Positions 9,211 to 18,220 of a stretch of DNA of 64,000 bases are shown in pieces. The stretch spans positions 1,364,001-1,428,000 of the forward strand of contig NZ_JACBXU010000001.1 in assembly GCF_013415305.1 (NCBI RefSeq), given 5' to 3'. Below the pieces are notes generated by a model. That model was not told the DNA's origin, searched no databases, and saw only the letters and a list, made by a program, of their open reading frames with translations. A program made the translations under genes and the position numbers. Positions within the stretch are counted from its first letter, which is position 1. The number at the start of each line of letters is the position of its first letter. The DNA is from Pantoea sp. WMus005. Lineage in GTDB: Bacteria; Pseudomonadota; Gammaproteobacteria; Enterobacterales; Enterobacteriaceae.

Positions 9211-10461
9211 TTAGCGTTTGATAGCGAAACTGGCGGCGTAGGCGGCAGGATTGCTGCCATCCCAGACTTTGCCGTCGATCAGGGTACTGCTGCGCATCTC
9301 GCTGGCGGGCAGTGCAATCTGCCCGACTGCGCTGGCGGCCTGTTTATAGATATCAATGCGATTGATCTGGCGGGCCACGGCGAGGTAATCGGGATCGCTG
9401 GCGAGCAGCCCCCAGCGTTTCATCTGCGTCAGGAACCACATGCCATCTGAGAGCCAGGGAAAACTGACGTTGCCGTTGTCGAAGAAGCGCATCGGATGCG
9501 CGTCCTGCCATGACTGCCCCAGCCCGTTCTGATACTGACCGAGCATTCGCCCCTGTAGCGTCTCCACTCTGGTATTGATCCAGGCGCGCCCGGCTAACAC
9601 CTGCGCGGTTTCACGGCGGTTAACGTCTGAGGCGTCTATCCAGCGCGCGGCCTCCAGCACGGCGGCGGTCAGCGCGCGGGCTGTGTTGGGATTGTCTTTC
9701 ACCCACTGCGCGCGGGTACCGAGCACTTTTTCCGGATGTTCTGGCCAGATCTGCTGGCTGGTGGCGGCGGTAAAGCCGATGTTGTCGCTGATGGCGCGCT
9801 GGTTCCAGGGCTCACCGACGCAGAAGCCGCTCATGTTGCCAATCTTCATGTTCATCACCATCTGCGGCGGCGGCACGACCACGGTGCGCACATCGTTAAA
9901 CGGATGAATGCCGGCATTGGCCAGCCAGTAATAGAGCCACATAGCGTGCGTACTGGTGGGAAAGGTATGCGCGAAAGTCAGGCTGCCTTTGGGGCTGCCA
10001 TCAACGGTTTTTTTCAGGCTGGCCGCATCGGTGACGCCACTGGCTTTCAGCTGGTTCGACAGGGTGATCGCCTGGCCGTTGTGGTTGAGCGTCATCAGGT
10101 TCGCCATGTCGTGCTGCGGTCCCGCCACGCCCAGCTGCAGCGCGTAGATCATGCCGTAGAGCACATGCGCCGCATCCAGTTCGCCGGAGGTCAGCTTGTC
10201 ACGCACTGCTGCCCAGCTCGCCTCTTTGCTGACCGCAAGCGTCAGACCGTACTTCTTATCGAAGCCTTTTACCGACGCCATGACCACGGGCGCACAGTCG
10301 GTAAGCGGAATAAAGCCCACCCGTACCTGCGCCATTTCTGGCGCATCAGAACCTGCGGCCCAGACTGCATTTCGTAATCCCGGAACGATCCAGGCCGCAC
10401 CCAGCGCAGCACCGGAGATCAGCGCCTGACGTCGTGTCAGTGAAAATGGCGTTTTGCTCAT
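9211..10461 (-). CDS. nasF: Periplasmic nitrate-binding protein of ABC transporter, Tat signal
   Basis: Substrate-binding protein of 416 residues that captures nitrate or nitrite in the periplasm (NrtA/NasF family). The N-terminus SLTRRQALISGAALGAAW is a twin-arginine signal, so the protein is probably exported folded. Family landmarks include VRVGFIPLTDCAPVVMA, the Gly-rich PLTSGELDAAHVLYGM region and NMSGFCVGEPWNQRA. Two tandem ATGs (10464 and 10461) follow an AGGGG ribosome site; I favour the second, which has about 8 nt spacing. A longer in-frame reading from 10569 would run through the leader terminator and is not real. First structural gene of the operon. Confidence 0.94.
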   Translation of the reverse strand: MSKTPFSLTRRQALISGAALGAAWIVPGLRNAVWAAGSDAPEMAQVRVGFIPLTDCAPVVMASVKGFDKKYGLTLAVSKEASWAAVRDKLTSGELDAAHVLYGMIYALQLGVAGPQHDMANLMTLNHNGQAITLSNQLKASGVTDAASLKKTVDGSPKGSLTFAHTFPTSTHAMWLYYWLANAGIHPFNDVRTVVVPPPQMVMNMKIGNMSGFCVGEPWNQRAISDNIGFTAATSQQIWPEHPEKVLGTRAQWVKDNPNTARALTAAVLEAARWIDASDVNRRETAQVLAGRAWINTRVETLQGRMLGQYQNGLGQSWQDAHPMRFFDNGNVSFPWLSDGMWFLTQMKRWGLLASDPDYLAVARQINRIDIYKQAASAVGQIALPASEMRSSTLIDGKVWDGSNPAAYAASFAIKR

Positions 10462-10483
10462 CATGTTGCCCCTGAACAGAAAT

Positions 10484-10528
10484 AAAAAAAGGCGTCCTCC
10501 GACAAGCCGAAGCCTGCGGATGGACGCC
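10484..10528 (-). terminator. Leader terminator (attenuator) upstream of nasF
   Basis: On the minus strand a strong extended hairpin: outer stem GGCGTCC/GGACGCC, inner UCCG/CGGA, and an innermost CAGGC/GCUUG stem closed by a UUCG tetraloop. Seven U residues follow (10484-10490). It lies 23 nt before the nasF start, after the promoter, so transcripts should stop here unless an antiterminator acts. In Klebsiella the NasR protein does this in response to nitrate or nitrite; nasR is the adjacent gene here. Confidence 0.9.
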
Positions 10529-10538
10529 TTTATCCAAA

Positions 10539-10572
10539 GCACTGACCCCACCGCCATTGGCGGGAGCAATGC
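10539..10572 (-). promoter_or_regulatory. Leader hairpin, probable NasR-binding antitermination element
   Basis: The nas leader RNA can fold GCAUUGCUCC-CGCC / GGCG-GU-GGGG-U-CAGUGC around a short AAU apex just upstream of the terminator hairpin. In the Klebsiella nasF leader the first stem-loop (1:2) is needed for NasR antitermination, and this is the equivalent position. The pairing is seen directly. The assignment as NasR target is inferred from context, and I could not confirm the exact ANTAR hexaloop signature. Confidence 0.65.
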
Positions 10573-10591
10573 GTACTCTCTGTAGGGTTAA

Positions 10592-10607
10592 AGCAAAGGG
10601 TGTGCCA
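10592..10607 (-). promoter_or_regulatory. Sigma-54 promoter of the nas operon
   Basis: Minus strand reads TGGCACACCCTTTGCT, matching the sigma-54 consensus TGGCAC-N5-TTGCA/T with correct -24 GG / -12 GC spacing. Transcription would start near 10580, giving a leader of about 120 nt that contains both hairpins. This places the operon under NtrC-type nitrogen control, as in Klebsiella. Confidence 0.85.
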
Positions 10608-10691
10608 GATCGCCGACACCGCGCGAATGCTGGATGGCAACATTGTAATGGTTAAAATTTAAACAAATTTGCACGTTTTTGACGCAGATCA

Positions 10692-10708
10692 CGCACAAAG
10701 TCTGTGCA
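10692..10708 (-). promoter_or_regulatory. NtrC-like enhancer site
   Basis: Dyad TGCAC-AGACTTT-GTGCG, with the GCAC-N7-GTGC core expected of NtrC sites. It is centred about 120 bp upstream of the predicted sigma-54 start, a normal enhancer distance. It lies between the nasR stop and the nas promoter. Confidence 0.7.
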
Positions 10709-10723
10709 GCTACCTCATCCGGG

Positions 10724-11938
10724 TTAGCTGCTCAGCGTTTTCGCCACCGCCAGCACCGCCTGCGCGATTTCCAGTACCCGCTTATTCTGATTCATCGCGC
10801 TTTTGCGCAGCGCCTGCCAGGCGGCTTCTTCGCTGAACCCCTGCTGCTGCATCAGCCAGTGCTTGGCCTGATCAACCACCCGCCGCTCGTCGAGTGAGGC
10901 CCGCATTGACGCCAGTTCATCCGCCTGCTGTTGCAGACGCTGTGACTGCTCACCAATCAGTGACAGTACCGAACGCCCGAGCTGCGGGGCCAGGCCGTCA
11001 CTGTTGAGTGCAGCGGCGCCGGGCAGCCAGTCAGCCCCGGAGACGTAGAGCGAGAAGTTGCTGTCGCCCTGGATGACCGGGCGTGCGGCATGCCGCTGCG
11101 CCTGATCTATCGCCTCACGGCAGCGCTGCATCAGCGTGGCCGTGAGGGCATCCTCCAGCGTTTTCATCTGGTCCAGCCGCTCAGAGAGCAGGGAAAACCA
11201 GTGCAGCGCGCCGGTCTCATCATACCGTCCGCCAGTGCAGGCGATGCGCCGCAGACGTTCGATGTCCCGACCGGGCTGAGCCAGCGGCCGCCAGCATTCA
11301 CAGGCGGCGCTGTCAGCAAACTCCCGGAAGGTGGTAAAGCTCTGCTCCTGGGCCGCGATCAGGGCCACCATCTGGCTGCGCTGGTCAGATGTGAACTGCC
11401 CCGCCGCAAAGCCAGCGGAGCCGATAGCCCGCTCCTGACCAGCCAGTTCTTTGCCCTGCATAAAGCTGAACAGGGCGATAAGCGCGCGGGAAATGCCGGG
11501 ATAGCTGGCGGTGTCGGCCGCCTCAAACACCAGATTGAGTAAGGTACGGATCACCTGATTGAAGGCGGCCATCGCCGCAGCCTGATCCAACTCACGCTGG
11601 CTGATTTGCTGACGCAGTGCGGGCAGCCCCGCCAGCGACTGCAGAGTGGCAGCAATCAGGTTACAGAAGCGGCTATAGCCAGGCTGTGCCACGGCGGGCG
11701 GGAGCGCCTGATAAAAGTGCTTCAGGCCCTCACAGACCTCCTGCTGTCGGGCGAGACGCTCAGCACTGAACAGTGCGCCGCCCGAGCAGATCCAGAGGTT
11801 GTTTGCACCACGTTCACGCTGCAGCCGATGAACCAGTTCACTGATGGCAGCCATCAGCTCGCCCGTCTTAAGCAGCCGTTGCAGGCTGGCAATATCGCTG
11901 TCACGCGATGCCTGTAGCCAGGTCAGGGCATCACTCAT
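10724..11938 (-). CDS. nasR: Nitrate/nitrite-responsive transcription antiterminator
   Basis: 404 residues. An N-terminal all-helical NIT sensor domain (ISELVHRLQRERGANNLWICSGG, roughly 30-300) binds nitrate or nitrite in the NasR family. The C-terminal 60 residues (LASMRASLDERRVVDQAKHWLM...SEEAAWQALRKSAMNQNKRVLEIAQAVL) are an ANTAR RNA-binding domain. In Klebsiella NasR binds the nasF leader and lets polymerase pass the terminator. The gene is immediately upstream of the nas operon on the same strand and ends 263 nt before nasF, which carries the expected hairpins. Confidence 0.95.
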   Translation of the reverse strand: MSDALTWLQASRDSDIASLQRLLKTGELMAAISELVHRLQRERGANNLWICSGGALFSAERLARQQEVCEGLKHFYQALPPAVAQPGYSRFCNLIAATLQSLAGLPALRQQISQRELDQAAAMAAFNQVIRTLLNLVFEAADTASYPGISRALIALFSFMQGKELAGQERAIGSAGFAAGQFTSDQRSQMVALIAAQEQSFTTFREFADSAACECWRPLAQPGRDIERLRRIACTGGRYDETGALHWFSLLSERLDQMKTLEDALTATLMQRCREAIDQAQRHAARPVIQGDSNFSLYVSGADWLPGAAALNSDGLAPQLGRSVLSLIGEQSQRLQQQADELASMRASLDERRVVDQAKHWLMQQQGFSEEAAWQALRKSAMNQNKRVLEIAQAVLAVAKTLSS

Positions 11939-12426
11939 TGCTCACCTCCGTGGAGTTAAAACTTTTTAGTAGCAAAAGGCGTGCCGCTTTCCGGAAAAAT
12001 GAGGGTCAGAACCCGGCGTAAATTCTGAATTTTGATAAGATTCTTAACGCAAACTGATAATTTTTTCTGGCAACAAGTTATAAGGAAATCTTAATAGTTT
12101 CCAATCGGATTCATTGCATGGCAGAATGCGCGGCACTGTTCTCAATCAGTTTGTCTCTGCGATAATTCAGTTCGCTTTAACTATCACATTCGCTGGCGCT
12201 TTTCTGACACCGAAACCCGCCCGTAAAGCGCCCGCTATCACGCATTGGCAGCAGGTGCAATGGTTTGAATTCTCAAAAGTCTTAGGTAGACTGAATACGT
12301 TACTATCCTGATGTAAACTGACCTTTTTTTGAAAAACAGAATTTCGGCACGATGCAGCGCGACAAACCGCGCCTCCAGGCATCGGGCCCGGCAACATGCA
12401 GATACTTTGATGAGATCACGAGGAAC
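11939..12426. other. Intergenic region between divergent nasR and the type VI-associated lipoprotein gene
   Basis: 488 bp with lower GC than its flanks and no convincing gene. It should hold the promoters of nasR and of the plus-strand type VI-associated cluster. A poly-T run lies at about 12323-12330. No clear -10/-35 pair or operator can be defended by eye. Confidence 0.5.
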
Positions 12427-12918
12427 ATGGTGAAAAAGAGTCTTGCGTTAACACTGCTGGCGGTTCTTACCCTGGCAGGCTGTAAGGCCCCGCCGCCGCC
12501 CGTCACTGACGATACGCTGGTCACCAGCGAAATTAACGGCGTCAAACTGGTCCATCGACACGCTGTCGCGGCACCGACAGAATTTGAGCCGGTCAATCAG
12601 ACCTGGCGCGCGCTCTATGGCGCCTCCGTCATGACCTCGCCTGACTACGGCGGCAAAGTGGTTCGCTATCTCGAAACGGGTAAACCGTTTGAAGTATTAG
12701 GTAATGTGGAACACAGCTGGCTGGCGATTGCTGATCAGGCTGACGGCCCACTGATCGGTTATGTGCCGTTGAAAGCGGGTGTGGCGAGCGATCGTTACGA
12801 TGCGACGGTGCAGAGCGACCGTCCCCGTCCCCGCAAAACCAAACAGGTCTGCGTGGCCGTCGGCGGTGCCAGCAAAGCCTGTCGGACTAACGATACCGCG
12901 ACCTGGATCTTAGACTGA
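12427..12918 (+). CDS. SH3-like lipoprotein, probable first gene of the partial T6SS cluster
   Basis: 163 residues starting at ATG 12427 after GAGGAAC; an upstream in-frame start at 12352 lacks a signal sequence at its N-terminus. Signal peptide MVKKSLALTLLAVLTLAGC with lipobox LAGC (Cys19), then APPPP. The middle (SVMTSPDYGGKVVRYLETGKPFEVLGNVEHSWLAI...GYVPLKAG) looks like a bacterial SH3 domain, often cell-wall binding. The C-terminus has two cysteines. Neutral Asp/Lys sorting cannot be read. It is 85 bp upstream of tssL on the same strand. It is about TssJ size and also a lipoprotein, but I see no TssJ resemblance. Confidence 0.8.
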   Translation: MVKKSLALTLLAVLTLAGCKAPPPPVTDDTLVTSEINGVKLVHRHAVAAPTEFEPVNQTWRALYGASVMTSPDYGGKVVRYLETGKPFEVLGNVEHSWLAIADQADGPLIGYVPLKAGVASDRYDATVQSDRPRPRKTKQVCVAVGGASKACRTNDTATWILD

Positions 12919-13003
12919 ATATGAAATCCGGCGCATATTGCCCGCAGCACCGTCCCGGGCTGCGGGTACAGGGATTAGCCATTGGCTGGAAGATCACTAA
13001 TTA

Positions 13004-14221
13004 ATGACTGTGGAATCCCCTGCGCGTGAGGCGACCCCCTCAGGCAATGAGAATCTATTACTTCAGGCTGCGGCGCCACTGCTGAACGCGGTGGTGCAAA
13101 TTCGTCAGGCAGCCACCCACGATGACCCTGCGGGTCTGCGCCAGTCTCTTATTGATGAAATTCGCCAGTTTGAACAACGCTGTAAACAGGCAGGGCTGCC
13201 GTTTGAGATGATTATCGGGGCGCGTTACTGCATCTGCAGCGCACTGGATGAAGCGGCAGCGCAAACCCCCTGGGGCACGCGCGGAGTCTGGTCTGGTAAC
13301 GGCATGCTGGTCACCTTCCACAATGAAAGCTGGGGCGGCGAAAAATTCTTTCAGCTGCTGTCGCGCATTTCACAAAGCCCGCAACAGCACCTCTGGCTAC
13401 TGGAGGTGGTGCAATACTGCCTGCTGCTGGGTTATGAAGGCCGCTATCGCGGCAGTGAAAACGGCCGCGCCCAGTGCGACGGTATCCGTAAACGCCTGAA
13501 AACTCTGATTGACGAAACGCGCGCTCAGCGCCAGACACCACAACCTCCACTGGTGGAGGTGCATCCGCTGGTGAGCACCCTCGCCCGCCCGATGGTGCCG
13601 CTCTGGGCCTGTGCCATGCTGGTCGCGTTGATCGGCTGCCTGATCTACAGCAGCCTGAACTGGCGGCTTGGCAATGCTGCCGAACCGCTGCTGCGCGCCC
13701 TCTATCAGACGCCGCTGCCGCAGATTACTGCGGGCCGCCGCCCCTCTTCGCCGCAGGCGCTGCTCGATCTCCGTCAGCGCCTGAATGATGTCATCGCCGC
13801 CGGACAACTCGAAGTCAGCGATGGCGCCTTTGGCAGTAAAGTGATTATTCCGGCGGACAAACTGTTTGCTGAGCAAGGCACAGTGATCAATCCGGTGGGC
13901 CGCGCGCTGCTGGCTCGCGTCTCAACTGCCATGAAAGATGTTAAAGGCACTATTCTGGTTTCGGTGTTCACCGACGATCACCCGGTGGATAACAGCCGCT
14001 TTGCCTCCAGCTATGAGTTCTCCTTTGCCCGCGCCCGCGCGATCACCCAGCTGTTACAGATTCAGCTGAATGGTGGTCACACGGTTCGCTCTGAAGGCCG
14101 TGGCGACAGCGACCCGCTGCTGCCCAACGACAGCAGCGAAAACCGGACCCGCAACCGCCGCATAGAAATCACGCTGTTTGCCGCACCTGAAACGCTCAGT
14201 AATCATCAAGGAGCACAATGA
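13004..14221 (+). CDS. tssL: Type VI secretion protein TssL (DotU) with OmpA-like domain
   Basis: 405 residues. The N-terminal DotU domain (about 20-180; FEMIIGARYCICSALDEAAAQTPWG and LLGYEGRYRG are family hallmarks) lies in the cytoplasm. One membrane segment runs at about 196-218 (VPLWACAMLVALIGCLIYSSL). The periplasmic C-terminus (about 290-395) is OmpA-like with GRGDSDPLLPNDSSENRTRNRRIEI, a peptidoglycan-binding motif. This is the extended TssL type that anchors the T6SS membrane complex. Its stop overlaps the tssM start (ATGA). Confidence 0.93.
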   Translation: MTVESPAREATPSGNENLLLQAAAPLLNAVVQIRQAATHDDPAGLRQSLIDEIRQFEQRCKQAGLPFEMIIGARYCICSALDEAAAQTPWGTRGVWSGNGMLVTFHNESWGGEKFFQLLSRISQSPQQHLWLLEVVQYCLLLGYEGRYRGSENGRAQCDGIRKRLKTLIDETRAQRQTPQPPLVEVHPLVSTLARPMVPLWACAMLVALIGCLIYSSLNWRLGNAAEPLLRALYQTPLPQITAGRRPSSPQALLDLRQRLNDVIAAGQLEVSDGAFGSKVIIPADKLFAEQGTVINPVGRALLARVSTAMKDVKGTILVSVFTDDHPVDNSRFASSYEFSFARARAITQLLQIQLNGGHTVRSEGRGDSDPLLPNDSSENRTRNRRIEITLFAAPETLSNHQGAQ

Positions 14222-16335
14222 TGCGCGCCTCCCTTCGTCTGCTGCTAACGCACCGCCTGCTGTGGAGTTTTATCGGCGTTACGGCGCTGAGCTGTCTGGT
14301 CTGGATGCTGGGCCCGTTCTGGTCATGGGGCGAGTCACGTCCGCTGGAACCGGTTCTGCCTCGCCAGCTCACCGTCAGCGCCCTCTATTTTCTCTGGATT
14401 CTGTTCCAGCTGATCCCGTCTCTTTATCGTGCCTGGTTTAACAGCCGCTTACTGACCCAGCTCGAGCTGGCGGGCAGCGAGGATTCAGCGGAACGTCAGG
14501 TGACCGAAGAACGGCTCAACCAGCGCTTCAGCGAAGCCGCAATGCAGCTGAAACGCACACAGTTTGGTCGTCGTCACAACGGCAGTCTGTTGTCACGCTT
14601 TAACGCCAATTACCTCTATCAACTGCCATGGTATCTGGTGATGGGTGCGCCCGGGGCCGGTAAAACTACCGCGCTGTTTAATGCGGGCCTTGAGTTTCCT
14701 CTGACCGATACGCTGGGCAAACAGGCCATTCGTGGCGTCGGCGGCACCCGTAACTGCGACTGGTGGTTCACTGACAGCGCGGTGCTGATCGATACAGCCG
14801 GGCGTTATGCGCTGCAGGAAAGCCAGCGTGTGCGCGATGCTGGTGAGTGGCACAGCTTTATTAATCTGCTGAAACGCTATCGCACCCGCCAGCCGATTAA
14901 CGGCGTGATCATGACGATCAGCGTCGCTGATCTGCTGAGTGATTCGGCCGAGGCGCGTTTCGCTCAGGCCAGCGCGCTCCGTGAGCGTATGGCGGAACTG
15001 CATCAGCAAACCGGCATTCACTTTCCGGTCTATGTGATGGTGACTAAAACCGATCTGCTGAAAGGCTTTATGAGCTACTTCGGCTCCATGGATAAAGCAC
15101 GGCGTGATGCCATCTGGGGCTTCACCTTTAACTGGGATTTGGGCAAGCCGCACAAAGACGACTGGCACCACCATTTTGGCCAGCAATTTGAGCGGCTGGA
15201 AGAGGATCTCCAGCAGCACCTGGCCGCACAGATGACCCAGGAACGCGACCTGAACGAACGCGCGGAATGTTTCCTCTTCCCGCAGGAGTTCGCCTCGCTG
15301 CGCCCGTTGCTGAACGAATATCTGGATATCGTCTTTTCCGATCATCAGGATGCGGTCGCCTGGAGCCCGCGCGGCCTGTTTTTCACCAGTGGTACTCAGG
15401 AAGGTCTGCCGTTTGATCGCGTGATGGGTGAACTGAGCCGCAAACTGCAGTTACGTCAGGCGGGCGATCACTCGATCGCGGCCTGGGACAGCGTTAACCG
15501 CAATAGTCCGATTCCCGGCAACAAAGGCCAGAGCTTCTTTATTCGCGACCTGCTCAGCGACCTGATCTTCAAAGAGAGCGGTCTGGCGGGCAGTAATCGC
15601 CGCTGGGAGTACCGTAATCAGCTGTTCCACTGGATTGGCTATGGTGTGCTGGCCGGTGCGCTGCTGATCGCCTCCAGCCTGTGGGGACTGAGCTACTACC
15701 AGAATCAACATTATCTGCAACAGGTTGCTGCGCGGGTACCCGCGATTCGTGAGCAAAGTCTGCAGGTGATTCATCAGCCTGCTGATAATATTTTTGATCT
15801 GCTACCCTTTCTGAATAACCTTGTGAAGCTGCCGCTCTCGGAACGTTTTTCTCTCGATAATCCGCCGCTTACTATGCGGGCTGGCTTATACCGCGGCAGC
15901 CAGGTCAGCGATGCCGCCTGGGTGCTTTATCAAAATGCGCTTAAGTCTTTGTTGCTGCCGCGCGTGGCGCAGCAGATCACCAACATTCTGCGCAACGATC
16001 CGGGTAATGATAACGCCTACAGCCGCAATGCGCTGCGTGCCTATCAGATGCTCTATCAACCGCGTAATTATGACGGCGAGTTTTTACGGGCCTGGCTGCT
16101 GCAAAATTTACAGCGCTCACTGCCTGATACGGTCAGTGCCCGCGATTTGCAGCAGCTTGACTGGCACCTGAGCCAGTTGCTGGATCAGCAGATTCAGTCG
16201 TCGCCTTATGCACGGGATAATGCACTGATGATGCGCAAGCTGGCGGATAATCTGAACATTGCGGGCGAGGCGAGTGGCGTACTGGCGGTAACGCCTGTGC
16301 ATCCGGCCCCGCGGTCAAACTCACATAGCGAGTAA
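14218..16335 (+). CDS. tssM: Short TssM (IcmF) lacking the periplasmic C-terminal domain
   Basis: 705 residues, where TssM is usually about 1100-1200. Two N-terminal membrane segments (about 14-36 and 52-70) precede the cytoplasmic GTPase domain with Walker A GAPGAGKTTALFNAG near 143 and DTAGRYALQ. A third membrane segment lies at about 470-495 (IGYGVLAGALLIASSLWGL). Only some 200 periplasmic residues follow before a natural-looking stop. The C-terminal part of canonical TssM, which binds TssJ, is missing, and tagF begins 13 bp later with no remnant between. The frame has no internal stop, so this is a shortened but intact gene rather than obvious decay. Confidence 0.9.
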   Translation: MMRASLRLLLTHRLLWSFIGVTALSCLVWMLGPFWSWGESRPLEPVLPRQLTVSALYFLWILFQLIPSLYRAWFNSRLLTQLELAGSEDSAERQVTEERLNQRFSEAAMQLKRTQFGRRHNGSLLSRFNANYLYQLPWYLVMGAPGAGKTTALFNAGLEFPLTDTLGKQAIRGVGGTRNCDWWFTDSAVLIDTAGRYALQESQRVRDAGEWHSFINLLKRYRTRQPINGVIMTISVADLLSDSAEARFAQASALRERMAELHQQTGIHFPVYVMVTKTDLLKGFMSYFGSMDKARRDAIWGFTFNWDLGKPHKDDWHHHFGQQFERLEEDLQQHLAAQMTQERDLNERAECFLFPQEFASLRPLLNEYLDIVFSDHQDAVAWSPRGLFFTSGTQEGLPFDRVMGELSRKLQLRQAGDHSIAAWDSVNRNSPIPGNKGQSFFIRDLLSDLIFKESGLAGSNRRWEYRNQLFHWIGYGVLAGALLIASSLWGLSYYQNQHYLQQVAARVPAIREQSLQVIHQPADNIFDLLPFLNNLVKLPLSERFSLDNPPLTMRAGLYRGSQVSDAAWVLYQNALKSLLLPRVAQQITNILRNDPGNDNAYSRNALRAYQMLYQPRNYDGEFLRAWLLQNLQRSLPDTVSARDLQQLDWHLSQLLDQQIQSSPYARDNALMMRKLADNLNIAGEASGVLAVTPVHPAPRSNSHSE

Positions 16336-16348
16336 TGGTGAGGTGAAC

Positions 16349-17047
16349 ATGGCTGCTTACACGGCCCCCGGCTGGTATGGCAAGCTGCCGTCGACCGGTG
16401 ATTTTCTGCACCATCGACTAAGCGAGCAACAGATTAGCCCGTGGAACCACTGGTTCCAGCAGGGATTAATGCACTGGCATCAGCAGGCCTGGTCCTACAG
16501 CGCGAACTTTCTTCACGCGCCGGTGTGGAATTTTGTCCTGCCGGTAACCGCGACCCGGCCACAGATACAGATGGGCTGTTTACTGCCCTCCTGCGACCGC
16601 GTCGGACGCGCCTGGCCGCTGCTGGCACTGCACAGCTTTCCGCTCAGGCAGTGGCATCCGGCCCAGCTGACCATCTCCGGCGACTGGTTTCAGGATCTGG
16701 GCGCAACACTGTTACGGGCCGTTCAGAACCCGCTCAACGGCGAGCAGTTAGAACAGCAGATTCAGGCATTACCTCCGCTGCTGGTGCCCGCCCGGAGGCC
16801 CTCTGCCATTATGGATGTGCTCGGCTTTCAGGATCTTCCCTGCACGCTGAGCTGGCATGAAGTGGCTGAACGTTTCGATCCTCAGCAGCATATGAGCTAC
16901 TGGTGGAGTAACCGCAGCGATGGGTTTGTCCATGCGACCCACAAGCACAGCGGCAACCTTACCGCGCAGCTGTTTTCGTTACTGTTTAACCCGGCGGCAG
17001 GTTCACAGCCGGGACGTAATGGCCTCTATCCTCCGATGTTCGAATGA
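16349..17047 (+). CDS. tagF: Type VI secretion-associated protein TagF
   Basis: 232 residues. The N-terminus APGWYGKLPSTGDFLHHRLS, then MGCLLPSCDRVGRAWPL and MSYWWSNRSDGF, are typical of the TagF family (the DUF2094 type), a post-translational regulator of T6SS assembly that acts with Fha. Start taken at ATG 16349 after GGTGAGGTGAAC; a GTG two codons earlier also fits. It lies 13 bp behind tssM. Fusions of TagF with PppA exist in other bacteria; here they are separate. Confidence 0.9.
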   Translation: MAAYTAPGWYGKLPSTGDFLHHRLSEQQISPWNHWFQQGLMHWHQQAWSYSANFLHAPVWNFVLPVTATRPQIQMGCLLPSCDRVGRAWPLLALHSFPLRQWHPAQLTISGDWFQDLGATLLRAVQNPLNGEQLEQQIQALPPLLVPARRPSAIMDVLGFQDLPCTLSWHEVAERFDPQQHMSYWWSNRSDGFVHATHKHSGNLTAQLFSLLFNPAAGSQPGRNGLYPPMFE

Positions 17048-17083
17048 GGCCGGATGCGTTTGCCGTTTAATCTGGGATAACTC

Positions 17084-18220
17084 ATGCAATTTACCATTGT
17101 GCAAAGCACTACGGATGTTCCGGTCAAAAGCGTGGCGTTTCAACCGCCTGGCGGCACGATTGGCCGCAGTCAGGACAACGACCTGGTGTTGCCAGATGAG
17201 ACGCGTGCCATTTCGCGTCTGCAGGCACTGGTTCACCTGTCGCATGACGGAGAGTGCCGTCTGACCAATCAGGGCAGCGTGACGCCGGTAGAACATAACG
17301 GCATTTCCCTGGGTCGCGGCATGCAGGTGCTGCTGAAGCATGGCGATGCGTTGCGCATCGGCGACTATGCGCTGGAAGTGCGTGACCCCACCTGCAATAA
17401 CGCCCGGACCGATCCCCTGGCCCTGTTCGCTGGCGACAGCGTCGAGCCTGCGAATCCACTGGGCATTCACGAACATCATGAGATTGATGAGCGACTGCTG
17501 GTCAATGAGGTTACCCCCACCCGCCACGAGCGCCACAACGATGCGCGGCTGGCGATCGACCCGCAGGACAATGCGCCGCGTCGGGCGCAGGTGTCACAGC
17601 CGATGGATCAGGATCGGCTGATCGCCGCGCTGCTGGACGGTATGGGACTGAGCAACGGCCACGCCACCCCGGTTGATGAAGAGCAGATGCGTATTACCGG
17701 CCGGATGCTGAGCCTCTTTTCTCAGGGCACCGTGGCGCTGCTCTCGTCGCGGTCCATTCTCAAGCGTGGCGTAAAAGCGGACATGACGATGATCCTGAAC
17801 GAGGCCAATAACCCGTTCAAGATACTGCCCTCCGGCAAAACCGTGCTGATGCAGATGTATCAGAGTCAGATGCCCGGTTTTATGCCGCCGGAACAGGCGG
17901 TACGCGATGCGCTGGTCGATCTGCAGGCCCACCAGCTGGGCATGATTGCCGGTATTCGCGCCATTATCGCGGCGATGCTGCAATCTTTTAATCCGCAGCG
18001 GCTGGAAGAACAGGCGCGCGCCGATGGTCTGGTATCAAAGCTGCCCTTTTCCACCGCGAAGAAAGCGGCACTGTGGGACTACTTCATGCGTAATTACCAG
18101 CGTACCGCCGGAGAGATCGAAGACGATTTCCACACGCTGTTTGGCGAGGCCTTTCTGCACGCGTATGACATGGAAGTGAATCAGTATAAAGACTCTCAGA
18201 CGCGGGTAGATGAAGCATGA
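17084..18220 (+). CDS. tagH: FHA-domain T6SS protein TagH (Fha)
   Basis: 378 residues. The N-terminal FHA domain (about 1-95: GGTIGRSQDNDLVL, ISRLQALVHL, NGISLGRG) reads phosphothreonine, presumably made by PpkA. A variable linker (about 100-180) is followed by the C-terminal TagH domain (ALLSSRSILKRGVKADMTMI, NPFKILPSGKTVLMQMY, FGEAFLHAYDMEV). Fha phosphorylation by PpkA and dephosphorylation by PppA switches T6SS assembly in Pseudomonas; all three proteins are encoded within 4.4 kb here. Its stop overlaps the pppA start (ATGA). Confidence 0.9.
   Translation: MQFTIVQSTTDVPVKSVAFQPPGGTIGRSQDNDLVLPDETRAISRLQALVHLSHDGECRLTNQGSVTPVEHNGISLGRGMQVLLKHGDALRIGDYALEVRDPTCNNARTDPLALFAGDSVEPANPLGIHEHHEIDERLLVNEVTPTRHERHNDARLAIDPQDNAPRRAQVSQPMDQDRLIAALLDGMGLSNGHATPVDEEQMRITGRMLSLFSQGTVALLSSRSILKRGVKADMTMILNEANNPFKILPSGKTVLMQMYQSQMPGFMPPEQAVRDALVDLQAHQLGMIAGIRAIIAAMLQSFNPQRLEEQARADGLVSKLPFSTAKKAALWDYFMRNYQRTAGEIEDDFHTLFGEAFLHAYDMEVNQYKDSQTRVDEA

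Noticed and set aside
10462..10569. N-terminal extension of NasF to a start at 10569
   Set aside because: It would cover the leader terminator and hairpin; the Tat signal and ribosome site place the start at 10461 or 10464.
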